DNA of 64,000 bases from G965247775 sp965247775 (lineage in GTDB: Bacteria; Chloroflexota; Dehalococcoidia; Bin125): NCBI GenBank assembly GCA_965247775.1, contig OZ252031.1:868001-932000 (forward strand). The letters run 5' to 3'. The notes below the pieces were generated by a model. The model saw only the letters and a list, made by a program, of their open reading frames with translations, did not search any database and was not told the DNA's origin. The position numbers and the translations under genes were made by a program. Positions 33,797-41,710 of this stretch are shown here, piece by piece; position 1 is the first letter of the stretch, and each line of letters opens with the position of its first letter.

Positions 33797-34645
33797 CTAG
33801 AACTGCTCCAGGAGTTTGGCCTGCTCGTCCAGGATGGGGAGCGCCTCATCTGCCGGAGCGGGCGGCAGTGAGAGCACGGCGCGGTCGAAGCCCATTTCGA
33901 AGTAGTCGTTGATGGTCTCGGCGTCGGCGGGGGGCCAGAAGACGGTCTTTTGGATGGCCTCGAAGGAGCGGCCGGCGCGATCGGCGACGGCGCGCAGCTC
34001 CTCCATGCGCCGCCGCAGCGTCTCGCGGCCGAAGCGGGCGTTGGGCAGCCAGCCGTCGCAGTAGTCGACGACGCGCTCGGCCGACCAGTCGGAGGTGGCG
34101 CCGAGGAGCACCGGCACGCCGCCGGGCTGCACCGGCTTGGGGTAGCACCAGGTTTTGTCGAAGTCGACGAAGGCGCCGTGGAACTCGGCCTCCTCCTGCG
34201 TCCAGAGCGCGCGGACGGCGAGGACGCGCTCGCGGGTGACCTGCCAGCGGTCCTGGAAGGCGACGCCGTGGTCGGCCATTTCTTCCTTGTTCCAGCCGGC
34301 GCCGACGCCCAACAGCATGCGCCCGTTGGAGATCATGTCCAGGGAGGCGACGGACTTGGCCAGGTTGAAGGGGCTGTGCTCCGTGACCAGCGTGATGGCC
34401 GTCCCGAGCTTGATCCGCTCGGTGGCCGCGGCGGCGGCGGCGAGCGCCACGAAGGGGTCGTGGGTGTGGGAATACTCCAGGGGCAGGTCGCCACCGGCCG
34501 GCCAGGGCGTCTCGCGGCTGGTGGGGATGTGCGTGTGCTCGCAGACCCAGAGGGACTCGAAGCCGCGCTCCTCGATGGCGCGGGCCAGCTCCACCGGCTG
34601 GATGGCGTAGTCGGTGGGGAACATGTTCACTCCGATGGCGGGCAT
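33797..34645 (-). CDS. LLM-class F420-dependent-type oxidoreductase
   Basis: 282 aa luciferase-like TIM barrel, of a different branch from the one at 3.5 kb. ARAIEERGFESLWVCEHTHIP, KLGTAITLVTEHSP, NGRMLLGVGAGWNKEEMADHG, GGVPVLLGATSDWSAERVVD and YCDGWLPNARFGRE follow the actinobacterial TIGR03619-like layout. F420 use is inferred. TATCCT (minus strand) at 34701-34706. It is divergent from the MFS exporter gene. Confidence 0.84.
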   Translation of the reverse strand: MPAIGVNMFPTDYAIQPVELARAIEERGFESLWVCEHTHIPTSRETPWPAGGDLPLEYSHTHDPFVALAAAAAATERIKLGTAITLVTEHSPFNLAKSVASLDMISNGRMLLGVGAGWNKEEMADHGVAFQDRWQVTRERVLAVRALWTQEEAEFHGAFVDFDKTWCYPKPVQPGGVPVLLGATSDWSAERVVDYCDGWLPNARFGRETLRRRMEELRAVADRAGRSFEAIQKTVFWPPADAETINDYFEMGFDRAVLSLPPAPADEALPILDEQAKLLEQF

Positions 34646-34742
34646 GGGTCCTCCCTGATCGTGTTCGGGCGCCGGGCGGGCGCGTTCGCGGGCGCCGGGG
34701 AGGATAGCTGAGTTCCGTCGCTGCTAGCGGTCCGGGCCGGGG

Positions 34743-36290
34743 ATGCGTCACCCTACGGAGGTGCCCGCCCCGTCCCGCGTCCGCGCCCGCGCCCGCGCCC
34801 GCGCCCAGCCGTACCTCAGCGCGCCGCCGGTGGCAGGGATTCCCTACCCGCTGGTGGCTTTGGGACTGGCGGCGCTGGGGCAGGTGCTGGCCTCGATCGA
34901 CATGTCGGCGCTGGTGATCGCGATGCCGACACTGGCGGACGAGTTCGACGTGGGGGCGAACACGATCCTCTGGGCGCCGCTGACCTTCACCTTGGTCACG
35001 ACGGCCTCCGGGCTGGGCATGGGACGGCTGGGGGACCTCTACGGCCGCAAGCGGATGTACGTGATCGGGCTGACGCTGTTTGGCTGCTCGGCGGTGGTTT
35101 CGGCGCTGGCCGGATCGGCGGCGGAGCTGGTCTTCGGGCGGGTGGTGCACGGCTTTGGGGCGGCGATGGTGGTGGGGAACAGCGTCGCCATCGTGGCGGC
35201 GTTCTTTCCGGCGGAGCGGCGCGGGCTGGCGATCGGCGTGATGTCGGCGACGACGGGGGCCGGCATGGCGGCGGGTCCGATCTTCGGCGGGCTGATGATC
35301 CAGGAGCTGGACTGGCGCGCGATCTTCTGGACGCGGATCCCGCTGGGGCTGCTGTTGGCGGGTCTGGTCTGGCGCTTGCTGGTGGACATTCCGCCGGAGC
35401 GGCGGCCGCGGGGGATCGATCTCGCGGGCTCGCTGTTGCTGTTCGCGCTGCTGTTCACGCTGGTGCTGGCGCTGAATCGGGGCGAGGCGTGGGGCTGGTT
35501 CAGCGTGTCGGTGCTGACGCTCTTCGGGGTGTCGCTGGCGACGCTGCCGCTCTTCCTGCGTCATCAGCGCCGGGCTCCGAGTCCCGTGCTGGCCCTGGAC
35601 CTGTTCCGCAACGCCGGCTTCTCCGCCGGCACCGCGGCGATCCTGTTGCAGTTCATCGGCTTCGCTGCGGTGGTGTTCCTGCTGCCTTTCATGCTGATCG
35701 ACGCGCGGGGCTTCAGCACCCTGGAGGCGGGGGGGATCAGCGCCGCTCTCCCCCTCTCCCTGCTGGCGCTGTCGCCGGTGTCGGGGCTGCTCAGCGACCG
35801 CGTGTCGCCACGCCTCGTGATGGGCGCGGGGCTCGTCATCATGGCGGGGGGGATGTTCTTCCTCTCCACGATGACCGCCACCACGCCCGTGGCCGGGATC
35901 GTGGTCCGGCTGATCGTGGTGGGGGCGGGGACGGCGCTGTTCCAGTCGCCGAACATCGCCATGATCATGGCGGCGGCGCCCGCCGACCGGCTGGGCACGG
36001 CCTCCGGGGCGGCGGTGACCTTCCGGCAGATCGGGCAGTCGTTCGGCATCGCCCTGGCGGGGGCGCTGTTCACGGCGCGCGCGATCGATTTCGCGGGCGA
36101 GCGCTCGGCCGCCGGGCTGGACGACTCGGCGGTGCGGCCGGAGGCGTTCGCCAGCGGGTTCGAGCTGGCGATGCTGGTGGGGGCGTCGATCGTGCTCAGC
36201 GGCGTCGTTGTGGCCTGGCTGGCGGGGCGGCGGCGGCCGCGGCGGCGGCCGCGCGCGGCCCTGCCCGTGCCGAACAGCTCGGGGGACTAG
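34743..36290 (+). CDS. MFS multidrug exporter, DHA2 (14-TM) type
   Basis: 515 aa. Fourteen predicted TM segments. Motif A is GLGMGRLGDLYGRKRMY, with the conserved DLYGRK loop. A central GLAIGVMSATTGAGMAAGPI segment is antiporter motif C-like. A proton-driven drug or metabolite exporter, as in EmrB/QacA. The N-terminus has an Arg-Ala repeat coded by a GCGCCC repeat (34780-34803), and the true start may be further in. Possibly linked to export of flavin-oxidised products of the divergent oxidoreductase (speculation). Confidence 0.86.
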   Translation: MRHPTEVPAPSRVRARARARAQPYLSAPPVAGIPYPLVALGLAALGQVLASIDMSALVIAMPTLADEFDVGANTILWAPLTFTLVTTASGLGMGRLGDLYGRKRMYVIGLTLFGCSAVVSALAGSAAELVFGRVVHGFGAAMVVGNSVAIVAAFFPAERRGLAIGVMSATTGAGMAAGPIFGGLMIQELDWRAIFWTRIPLGLLLAGLVWRLLVDIPPERRPRGIDLAGSLLLFALLFTLVLALNRGEAWGWFSVSVLTLFGVSLATLPLFLRHQRRAPSPVLALDLFRNAGFSAGTAAILLQFIGFAAVVFLLPFMLIDARGFSTLEAGGISAALPLSLLALSPVSGLLSDRVSPRLVMGAGLVIMAGGMFFLSTMTATTPVAGIVVRLIVVGAGTALFQSPNIAMIMAAAPADRLGTASGAAVTFRQIGQSFGIALAGALFTARAIDFAGERSAAGLDDSAVRPEAFASGFELAMLVGASIVLSGVVVAWLAGRRRPRRRPRAALPVPNSSGD

Positions 36291-36381
36291 CGGCGCTGTC
36301 GCTCGTGCGTGGCAGCAAGGCGGGCCGTCGCGTAGCATCGGCGCGGCGCGCAGCAACTCGACGACGGGAAGTGACGGACCC

Positions 36382-37149
36382 ATGCCCATTGCAGATCTCT
36401 CTCTGGACGGCAAGGTGGCCATCGTGACGGGTGGCAGCCGCGGCATCGGCCGCTCGATCGCGCTGGGGCTGGCGGAGGCCGGCGCGGCGGTGGCGGTGGC
36501 GGCGCGCAAGCCGGAGCCGATCGCGGAGGTGGTGGACCGGATCAGGGCGGCGGGGGGCAAGGCGATCGGGGTGGAGACGAACATCCGCCGCATGGAGCAG
36601 CTGCAGGCGCTTGTCGATCGGACGAAGGCGGATCTGGGCGGCATCGACATCCTGGTCAACAATGCGGGCACCAACCCGCACTTCGGGCGGATCGAGACGA
36701 TCGAGGAGGGGCAGTGGGACGTGGTGATGAACACTAACGTCAAGGCGGCGTTCTACCTGAGCGTGATGTGCCGGGAGGCGATGCTGGAGCGCGGCGAGGG
36801 AGGCAGCATCATCAACGTCAGCTCAGTGGGGGGCTTCCGGGCCTCGGACGTGATCGGCGGCTATTCCATCTCCAAGGCGGCGATGAACATGATGACGCAG
36901 GTCTGCGCCAAGACCTGGGGCGAGGAGGGCATCCGGGTGAACGGGATCGCGCCGGGGCTGGTCAAGACGGCGTTCTCCCGGGCGCTGTGGGAGAACGAGG
37001 AGATCCTGGGGGAGGCGACGTCGGGGTCGGCGCTGCACCGGATCGCCGATCCGGACGAGATGGTAGGAGCGGTGATCTACCTGGCGAGCGCGTCGGCTTC
37101 GTTCACGACGGGGCAGACGCTGCGGCTGGACGGCGGCGTTTCCGTCTAG
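36382..37149 (+). CDS. Short-chain dehydrogenase/reductase
   Basis: 255 aa. TGGSRGIG at 16-23, VNNAG at 92-96, Ser147/148 in NVSS, Tyr161 and Lys165 in YSISK. Arg and Lys after strand 2 (AARKPE) suggest NADP(H). Substrate unknown. Start ATG 36382 has GGGAAGTGACGG upstream, and a TAGCAT-type element lies in the gap. Convergent with the CaiB/BaiF gene. Confidence 0.85.
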   Translation: MPIADLSLDGKVAIVTGGSRGIGRSIALGLAEAGAAVAVAARKPEPIAEVVDRIRAAGGKAIGVETNIRRMEQLQALVDRTKADLGGIDILVNNAGTNPHFGRIETIEEGQWDVVMNTNVKAAFYLSVMCREAMLERGEGGSIINVSSVGGFRASDVIGGYSISKAAMNMMTQVCAKTWGEEGIRVNGIAPGLVKTAFSRALWENEEILGEATSGSALHRIADPDEMVGAVIYLASASASFTTGQTLRLDGGVSV

Positions 37150-37191
37150 GCTCACGGCTTGCATGTGGGCGCTGCGTCCGCCGGTCGCGTC

Positions 37192-38364
37192 TCAGACGAC
37201 GCCGTCCGACTTCAGGGCCGCCTGTTCCTGCGGTGAGTAGCCGAGTTCGTTCAGGATCTCCTCGGTCTGCGCACCGGGGTTGGGGGCGGGGCGGCGGACC
37301 GCGCCGGGCGTGCGGGAGAGCTGCACGGGGATGCCCAGGATCTCCAGCGGGCCGAGGGCGGGGTGCTCCACGGTGGCGGTGGTGGGGAGGGCGCGCACCT
37401 GCGGGTGGGCGAAGACCTGGGCTACGTCGAGGATGGGGCCGGCGGGGATGCCGGCCTCGTTGAGGCGATCGATCATGGTCTCGCAGTCGACGGTGGCGGT
37501 GCAGCGCTCGATCTCCTCATGCAGGGCATCGCGATTGCGTGAGCGCTGGTTGCGCTGGGCGAAGCGGGGGTCGTCGGCGAGGGCTTCCAGGCCGAGGAGG
37601 GCGCAGAGGGCCCGCCACTGGGGCTGCGTTGTGACGGCGATGTTGATGTGGCCGTCGGCGCAGCGGAAGACGCCGGTGGGGATGGTGGTGGGGTGGTTGT
37701 TGCCGGCCTGGGGCGGGACCTCGCCGTCCATGAGCCAGCGGGTGGCCTGGAAGTCGAGCATGTTGACCATGGCTTGGAGGAGCGACGTGGTGACCCACTG
37801 GCCTTGGCCCGATCGCTCACGCTCGTACAGGGCGACGAGGATGCCCTGGGCCAGGTAGAGGCCGGAGGTGAGGTCGGCGACAGGGATGCCGACGCGCATG
37901 GGCCCTTCGCCGGGGGCGCCGGTGATGGACATGAGGCCGCCCATGCCTTGGGCGACCTGGTCGTAGCCGGGGCGGTCGCGGTAGGGGCCGTCCTGGCCGA
38001 ATCCGGAGATGCTGGCGTAGATGAGGCGGGGGTTGTGGGCGCGCAGGGCCTCATAGTCGAGGCCGAGGCGCGCCATGACGCCGGGGCGGAAGTTCTCCAT
38101 CAGGACGTCGGCGGTTTGGGCCAGGCGCAGCAGCACCTGCACGCCGCGGGGCTGCTTGAGGTCCAGGGAGAGGGAGCGCTTGTTGCGCTGGATGTTCTGG
38201 TAGTCGGGCCCGTGGATGCCGTAGACGGCGCCGCGGCCGCGGCCCGAGGCGGGGGCGATCTGGATCACGTCGGCGCCCATGTCGGCGAGCTGCCGCACGG
38301 CGGTGGGGCCGGAGCGGAAGCGGGTCAGGTCGATGACGCGCAGCGAGGCCAGGGGCAGTGCCAT
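37192..38364 (-). CDS. CaiB/BaiF-family (class III) CoA transferase
   Basis: 390 aa. Class III CoA transferases form interlocked dimers and use an active-site Asp, here Asp135 in RPGYDQVAQGMGG. LRVIDLTRFRSGP, NKRSLSLDLKQPRGVQ, LIYASISGFGQDGPY, then HPTTIPTGVFRCADGHINIA are the family blocks. A formyl-CoA:oxalate or succinyl-CoA-type role is possible, and the window also has an oxalyl-CoA-synthetase-like ligase, but the two are 18 kb apart. The TATACT element 7 nt upstream of the ATG is unusual. Confidence 0.85.
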   Translation of the reverse strand: MALPLASLRVIDLTRFRSGPTAVRQLADMGADVIQIAPASGRGRGAVYGIHGPDYQNIQRNKRSLSLDLKQPRGVQVLLRLAQTADVLMENFRPGVMARLGLDYEALRAHNPRLIYASISGFGQDGPYRDRPGYDQVAQGMGGLMSITGAPGEGPMRVGIPVADLTSGLYLAQGILVALYERERSGQGQWVTTSLLQAMVNMLDFQATRWLMDGEVPPQAGNNHPTTIPTGVFRCADGHINIAVTTQPQWRALCALLGLEALADDPRFAQRNQRSRNRDALHEEIERCTATVDCETMIDRLNEAGIPAGPILDVAQVFAHPQVRALPTTATVEHPALGPLEILGIPVQLSRTPGAVRRPAPNPGAQTEEILNELGYSPQEQAALKSDGVV

Positions 38365-38371
38365 GCGCGGC

Positions 38372-38377
38372 AGTATA
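38372..38377 (-). promoter_or_regulatory. -10-like element TATACT 7 nt before a start codon
   Basis: On the minus strand TATACT ends 7 nt before the ATG at 38364, leaving no space for a ribosome binding site. Confidence 0.5.
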
Positions 38378-38564
38378 CGGGCGGTTCTGATCGCGTTCGC
38401 GCGCGGGGATCGATGGGCGCTGCTTCCGGCGCGGGGGCGAGGTCGGAGCGCCGTGGGGGTCTCCTGGCTGTGTTCGACGGGGACCCCAGCGATGGCGGCC
38501 AGGAGGCCGGCGCTGTGCGGGGACGACGGGAGGACGTGGCTGATGCTCCAATCGGCGGCGGGCC

Positions 38565-38777
38565 GATGCGCGCAGGGCTGGTGCAGGAGGAGTAGGCGAC
38601 AATCGTGGCCTGCGGGAGTTCCGCCCGCACGCTCCCCAGGGTTTCATGCGCCCGGCCCAGGGGCGGCGCCAGCGCCGCGATGACGACCTCCGGATGCGCG
38701 GCCACGACCTGCGCCGCCGCCTGCGAGCCGTCGCCGGCGCCGGCCACCGGGAGGAGGGGGGGCCGTGCCGCTGCATA
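38565..38777 (-). pseudogene. Remnant of a response-regulator receiver domain
   Basis: The minus-strand frame reads VAGAGDGSQAAAQVVAAHPE, VVIAALAPPLGRAHETLGSV, then RAELPQATIVAYSS. It fits the REC helix-strand-helix pattern with AELP-ATIVAYSS as strand 4. The phospho-acceptor Asp of VVLLDL is Ala here. It has no start, no output domain and runs into the next gene's start, so it is a remnant. Confidence 0.4.
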
Positions 38778-38833
38778 AACCTCGCAGGGGCGGGCGGTGT
38801 GACGCGGGCGGGCCGCGGCCCCCCCGGCGGCGG

Positions 38834-38839
38834 TAGGCT
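38834..38839 (+). promoter_or_regulatory. -10-like element TAGGCT 6 nt before a GTG
   Basis: TAGGCT ends 6 nt before the AlgH GTG at 38846. Confidence 0.45.
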
Positions 38840-38845
38840 GAAGGG

Positions 38846-39403
38846 GTGCAGTGGGAATCACTCAAGGGCCGACTCTTGGTCGCGGCGCCGGAACTGGCGG
38901 ACCCCAATTTCTTCCGCAGCGTGGTACTGCTCTTGGAGCACTCCGGGCGCGGCAGTCTGGGCCTGGTGCTGAACCGTCCAGCGTCGATGGGGGTAGAGCG
39001 GCTGCTGCCGGCGTGGCCGGACCGGTTGGCGCCGCCACACTGCGTGTTCCGAGGCGGGCCGGTGGAGCCACAGTCCGTGATCGGGCTGGTGCGTCGCGGG
39101 GCGGCGGCGGCGGCGGGATGGAGCCCCGTGCTGGACGAGGTGAGCGTGGTGGACCTGCGCCGCGATCCGACGGAACTTGGCGTGGAGGCCGGCACGGTCC
39201 GTGTCTTCAGCGGCTATGCCGGTTGGGGCGGTCAGCAGTTAGAAGGCGAACTCGCGGCGGGCGGGTGGCGGGTGACCGTCGCCAGGGCGTCGGACGCCTT
39301 CACCAGCACGCCCGCCGCGCTCTGGCATGACGGCTGGCGACGCCCGCCGGCCCCACCCGCCTGGGTGCTGTACCGGGAGTGGGGCGAGCCCGGCCGGAAC
39401 TGA
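38846..39403 (+). CDS. AlgH/YqgE (DUF179) protein
   Basis: 185 aa. Family layout: GRLLVAAPELADPNFFRSVV at the start, LEHSGRGSLGLVLNRP, CVFRGGPVEPQSVIGL, VRVFSGYAGWGGQQLEGEL and the closing AALWHDGW. DUF179/AlgH proteins are widespread; the function is unclear. GTG start. Divergent from the CaiB/BaiF gene. Confidence 0.88.
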   Translation: MQWESLKGRLLVAAPELADPNFFRSVVLLLEHSGRGSLGLVLNRPASMGVERLLPAWPDRLAPPHCVFRGGPVEPQSVIGLVRRGAAAAAGWSPVLDEVSVVDLRRDPTELGVEAGTVRVFSGYAGWGGQQLEGELAAGGWRVTVARASDAFTSTPAALWHDGWRRPPAPPAWVLYREWGEPGRN

Positions 39404-39419
39404 GGCCGGGGCAAGCGAG

Positions 39420-39722
39420 GTGAGACGCTTGCAGGCCAGCGTGGAGATGCGCAGCGCGATCCGACCGCTGCGAGATCCCTGGCAGGGGACCGCCGAGGCG
39501 ATGGTCTGGCGGCGGCGGCGGCGGCGGTTGCCGCAGGGTGAGGCCGTGCTGGAGCAGACCGACTCCGGCCACGCGGGGCGCTCCACCGGCTGGGAGCCGC
39601 GTGATCTGGCGGCGCCCCTGCAGCCGCGCCAGGCGGAGCTGCGGCGGGCGGCCGAGGGCCTGTTGGCGCTGCTGGACTGCGCGGACCAGGGCCGAACGCG
39701 CGCGTGCGCGGGGAGCGGTTAG
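39420..39722 (+). CDS. Small hypothetical protein (doubtful)
   Basis: 100 aa from a GTG at 39420, with a basic run RRRRRR in the middle and a helical C-terminus (RQAELRRAAEGLLALLDCAD). It fills the gap between AlgH and the peptide transporter and ends overlapping the permease stop by 4 bp. There is no family match or good ribosome binding site, so it may be spurious. Confidence 0.3.
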   Translation: MRRLQASVEMRSAIRPLRDPWQGTAEAMVWRRRRRRLPQGEAVLEQTDSGHAGRSTGWEPRDLAAPLQPRQAELRRAAEGLLALLDCADQGRTRACAGSG

Positions 39723-40642
39723 GCCCCGCGCAGGCGCGGGTCGAAGCCGTCGCGCAGGCTGTCGCCGATGATGTTGAAGGAGAAGACGGTGAGGAAGATG
39801 GCGAGTCCGGGGAAGACGGACAGCCAGGGCTGATCGATCATGTGGGTGCGCGCGTCGGTGCCGAGCATGACGCCCCAGGAGGGGGTGGGGGGCTGGACGC
39901 CGTAGCCGAGGAAGCTGGCGGTGGCCTCGATGATGATGGCGATGCCCAGGTATGCGGTGGCGATGACCATGACCGGCGGGAAGATGTTGGGTGCGATATG
40001 GCGGATGAGGACGCGAGGGGTGCGCGCGCCCATGGCGTTGGCGGCCTCGACGTAGGGGTAGGTGGCGACTTGCAGGGTAGCGCCGCGCGCGACGCGGATG
40101 CCCCCGCCCAGGAGCACCAGGGCGATGGAGCCGGTGAGGAGGGGCAGGCCGCCGCCGGGGTAGAAGGCGACCAGCGAGATGACAATGATCAGGCCGGGGA
40201 AGGACATCAGGACGTCGGTGATGCGCATGATGATTCTGTCCGGCCAGCCTTGGAGGTAGCCGGCCAGCATGCCGAGGGTGAGCGCGACCACGGTGGCGAG
40301 GGCGACGGAGGTGACGCTGATGGCCAGGGTGACGCGCCCGCCGTAGAGGATGCGGCTGAGCACGTCGCGGCCGAGGTTGTCGGTGCCGAAGAGGTGGCCG
40401 CCGGAGAGGGGCCCCAGCTTTTGCGCGTCGAAGTCGATCGCGGAGGGGTCCCCGGCCAGGACGCCAGCCAAACCGGAGGCGATGCCGATGACGAGGAGGA
40501 CGACCGCACAGAGGGCGGGGAAGGGGTACTTCCGCGCGATCTGCCCGCTGCGGCGGGCGAGGCGGCCGGCGGTGCGGCGCGGTGGCGCGGCGGCGGCGCT
40601 AAGCGAGTCGGATTCTGGGGTCAATGTACGCATAGGAGACAT
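39719..40642 (-). CDS. dppC: Peptide/nickel ABC transporter permease (DppC-like)
   Basis: 307 aa. N-terminal cytoplasmic tail, six TM segments, and the DppC features HLFGTDNLGRDVLSRILYGGR near the start. The EAA loop is YVEAANAMGARTPRVLIRHI. SLRDGFDPRLRG is the typical terminus. It overlaps dppB by 44 bp. Partner of the substrate-binding protein at 41.7-43.6 kb. The ATPase genes dppD and dppF are not present here. Confidence 0.9.
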   Translation of the reverse strand: MSPMRTLTPESDSLSAAAAPPRRTAGRLARRSGQIARKYPFPALCAVVLLVIGIASGLAGVLAGDPSAIDFDAQKLGPLSGGHLFGTDNLGRDVLSRILYGGRVTLAISVTSVALATVVALTLGMLAGYLQGWPDRIIMRITDVLMSFPGLIIVISLVAFYPGGGLPLLTGSIALVLLGGGIRVARGATLQVATYPYVEAANAMGARTPRVLIRHIAPNIFPPVMVIATAYLGIAIIIEATASFLGYGVQPPTPSWGVMLGTDARTHMIDQPWLSVFPGLAIFLTVFSFNIIGDSLRDGFDPRLRGA

Positions 40643-41546
40643 CCACGGCCAGGTTCACCAAGACGACGATCGCCGCGATCCAGACGTTCACCGCCTGTAC
40701 GACGGTCAGGTCGCGATTGGCAATGGCGTCCAGCAGGAAGAGGCCCATGCCGGGCAAGTTGAAGACCCACTCAAAGACGACGGTCAGCCCGAGGATGGCG
40801 GGGAATTGGACGCCAACCACGGTGATGAAGGGCAGGAGGCTATTGCGCAAGGCGTGGCGCCGCAGGATCGTGCGGCCGCGCAGGCCTTTGGCCTGGGCCG
40901 TGCGGATGTAATCCTGGCGCAGGACCTCCAGCAGGCTGGTGCGCAGGATGCGGGTCTGGACGCCGGCCAGGAGCATGCCGAAGAGGAGCGCCGGCACCCA
41001 GAGCTGGCTGAGGTTCTTGGCCGGATCTTGCCAGAAGTCCACGTAGCTGAGCGCGGGGGAGTAGCCCAACCACTTGCTGCCGAAGATGATCACGAGCGTG
41101 GCCAGCCAGAAGGCGGGGATCGCGAGGGCGAACACGGCCACGCTGCGGGCGGTGTAGTCCATCCAGGTGTTGCGTTTGACGGCGGCGATCGTGCCCAGCG
41201 GGATGGCGAGCAGGGAGGCCATGAGCAGGCCGAGAAAGGCGAGTTCCAGCGTCACGGGGATGCGTTTGCCCATGTCGTTGGCGACATCGCGGCCGGTGCG
41301 CAGGGAGTTGCCGAAGTCGCCTTGGACGGCGTCCGCGACCCAATCGCCGTAGTACTGGAAGTAGCCGCGGTCGAGGCCGAGTTCAACGCGCAGGCGTTCT
41401 TTTTCGTTATCGGTGTAGAAGCGTTCCGCGGCGAGGTTGTCGACGATGTCGCCGGGCAGGGAGCGCATGAGGCCGGTCACGATCAGGGAGACCGCGAAGA
41501 TGGTCAGCACGGCCAGGAGCAGGCGTCCGGCAACGTAGTTGGCCAT
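40599..41546 (-). CDS. dppB: Peptide/nickel ABC transporter permease (DppB-like)
   Basis: 315 aa. The start YVAGRLLLAVLTIFAVSLI, periplasmic RTGRDVANDMGKRIPVTLEL and the EAA loop DYIRTAQAKGLRGRTILRRH are diagnostic. PGMGLFLLDAIANRD and a final YAYIDPRIRL follow the family. Six TM segments. It is separated from dppA by a strong hairpin, which may lower its expression relative to the binding protein. Confidence 0.9.
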   Translation of the reverse strand: MANYVAGRLLLAVLTIFAVSLIVTGLMRSLPGDIVDNLAAERFYTDNEKERLRVELGLDRGYFQYYGDWVADAVQGDFGNSLRTGRDVANDMGKRIPVTLELAFLGLLMASLLAIPLGTIAAVKRNTWMDYTARSVAVFALAIPAFWLATLVIIFGSKWLGYSPALSYVDFWQDPAKNLSQLWVPALLFGMLLAGVQTRILRTSLLEVLRQDYIRTAQAKGLRGRTILRRHALRNSLLPFITVVGVQFPAILGLTVVFEWVFNLPGMGLFLLDAIANRDLTVVQAVNVWIAAIVVLVNLAVDVSYAYIDPRIRLA

Positions 41547-41642
41547 TGCGCTTCAATCCCCTGCAGGCGAGCCGAGGAAGCCGGCCGCGCTGCTCCGGGC
41601 GGCCCCCGCAGCCTCCCGGCCGCGCCGACGCTCTTGTGCGAG

Positions 41643-41671
41643 CGGGGGGCGGTCGCTGCGACCGCCCCCCG
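41643..41671. terminator. Intercistronic hairpin between dppA and dppB
   Basis: The arms CGGGGGGCGGTCG (41643-41655) and their exact complement (41659-41671) enclose CTG. A 13-bp stem between binding-protein and permease genes of one operon suggests partial termination or mRNA protection. Confidence 0.7.
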
Positions 41672-41710
41672 TCCGAGCGTGCTTGCGTCCGTGCCGTGCG
41701 CGGCGACTGC

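Larger units (their letters stand above)
38365..38845. other. Intergenic stretch with receiver-domain remnant
   Basis: 481 bp between divergent genes. Only the remnant at 38565-38777 and the two promoter elements are recognised. Confidence 0.45.
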
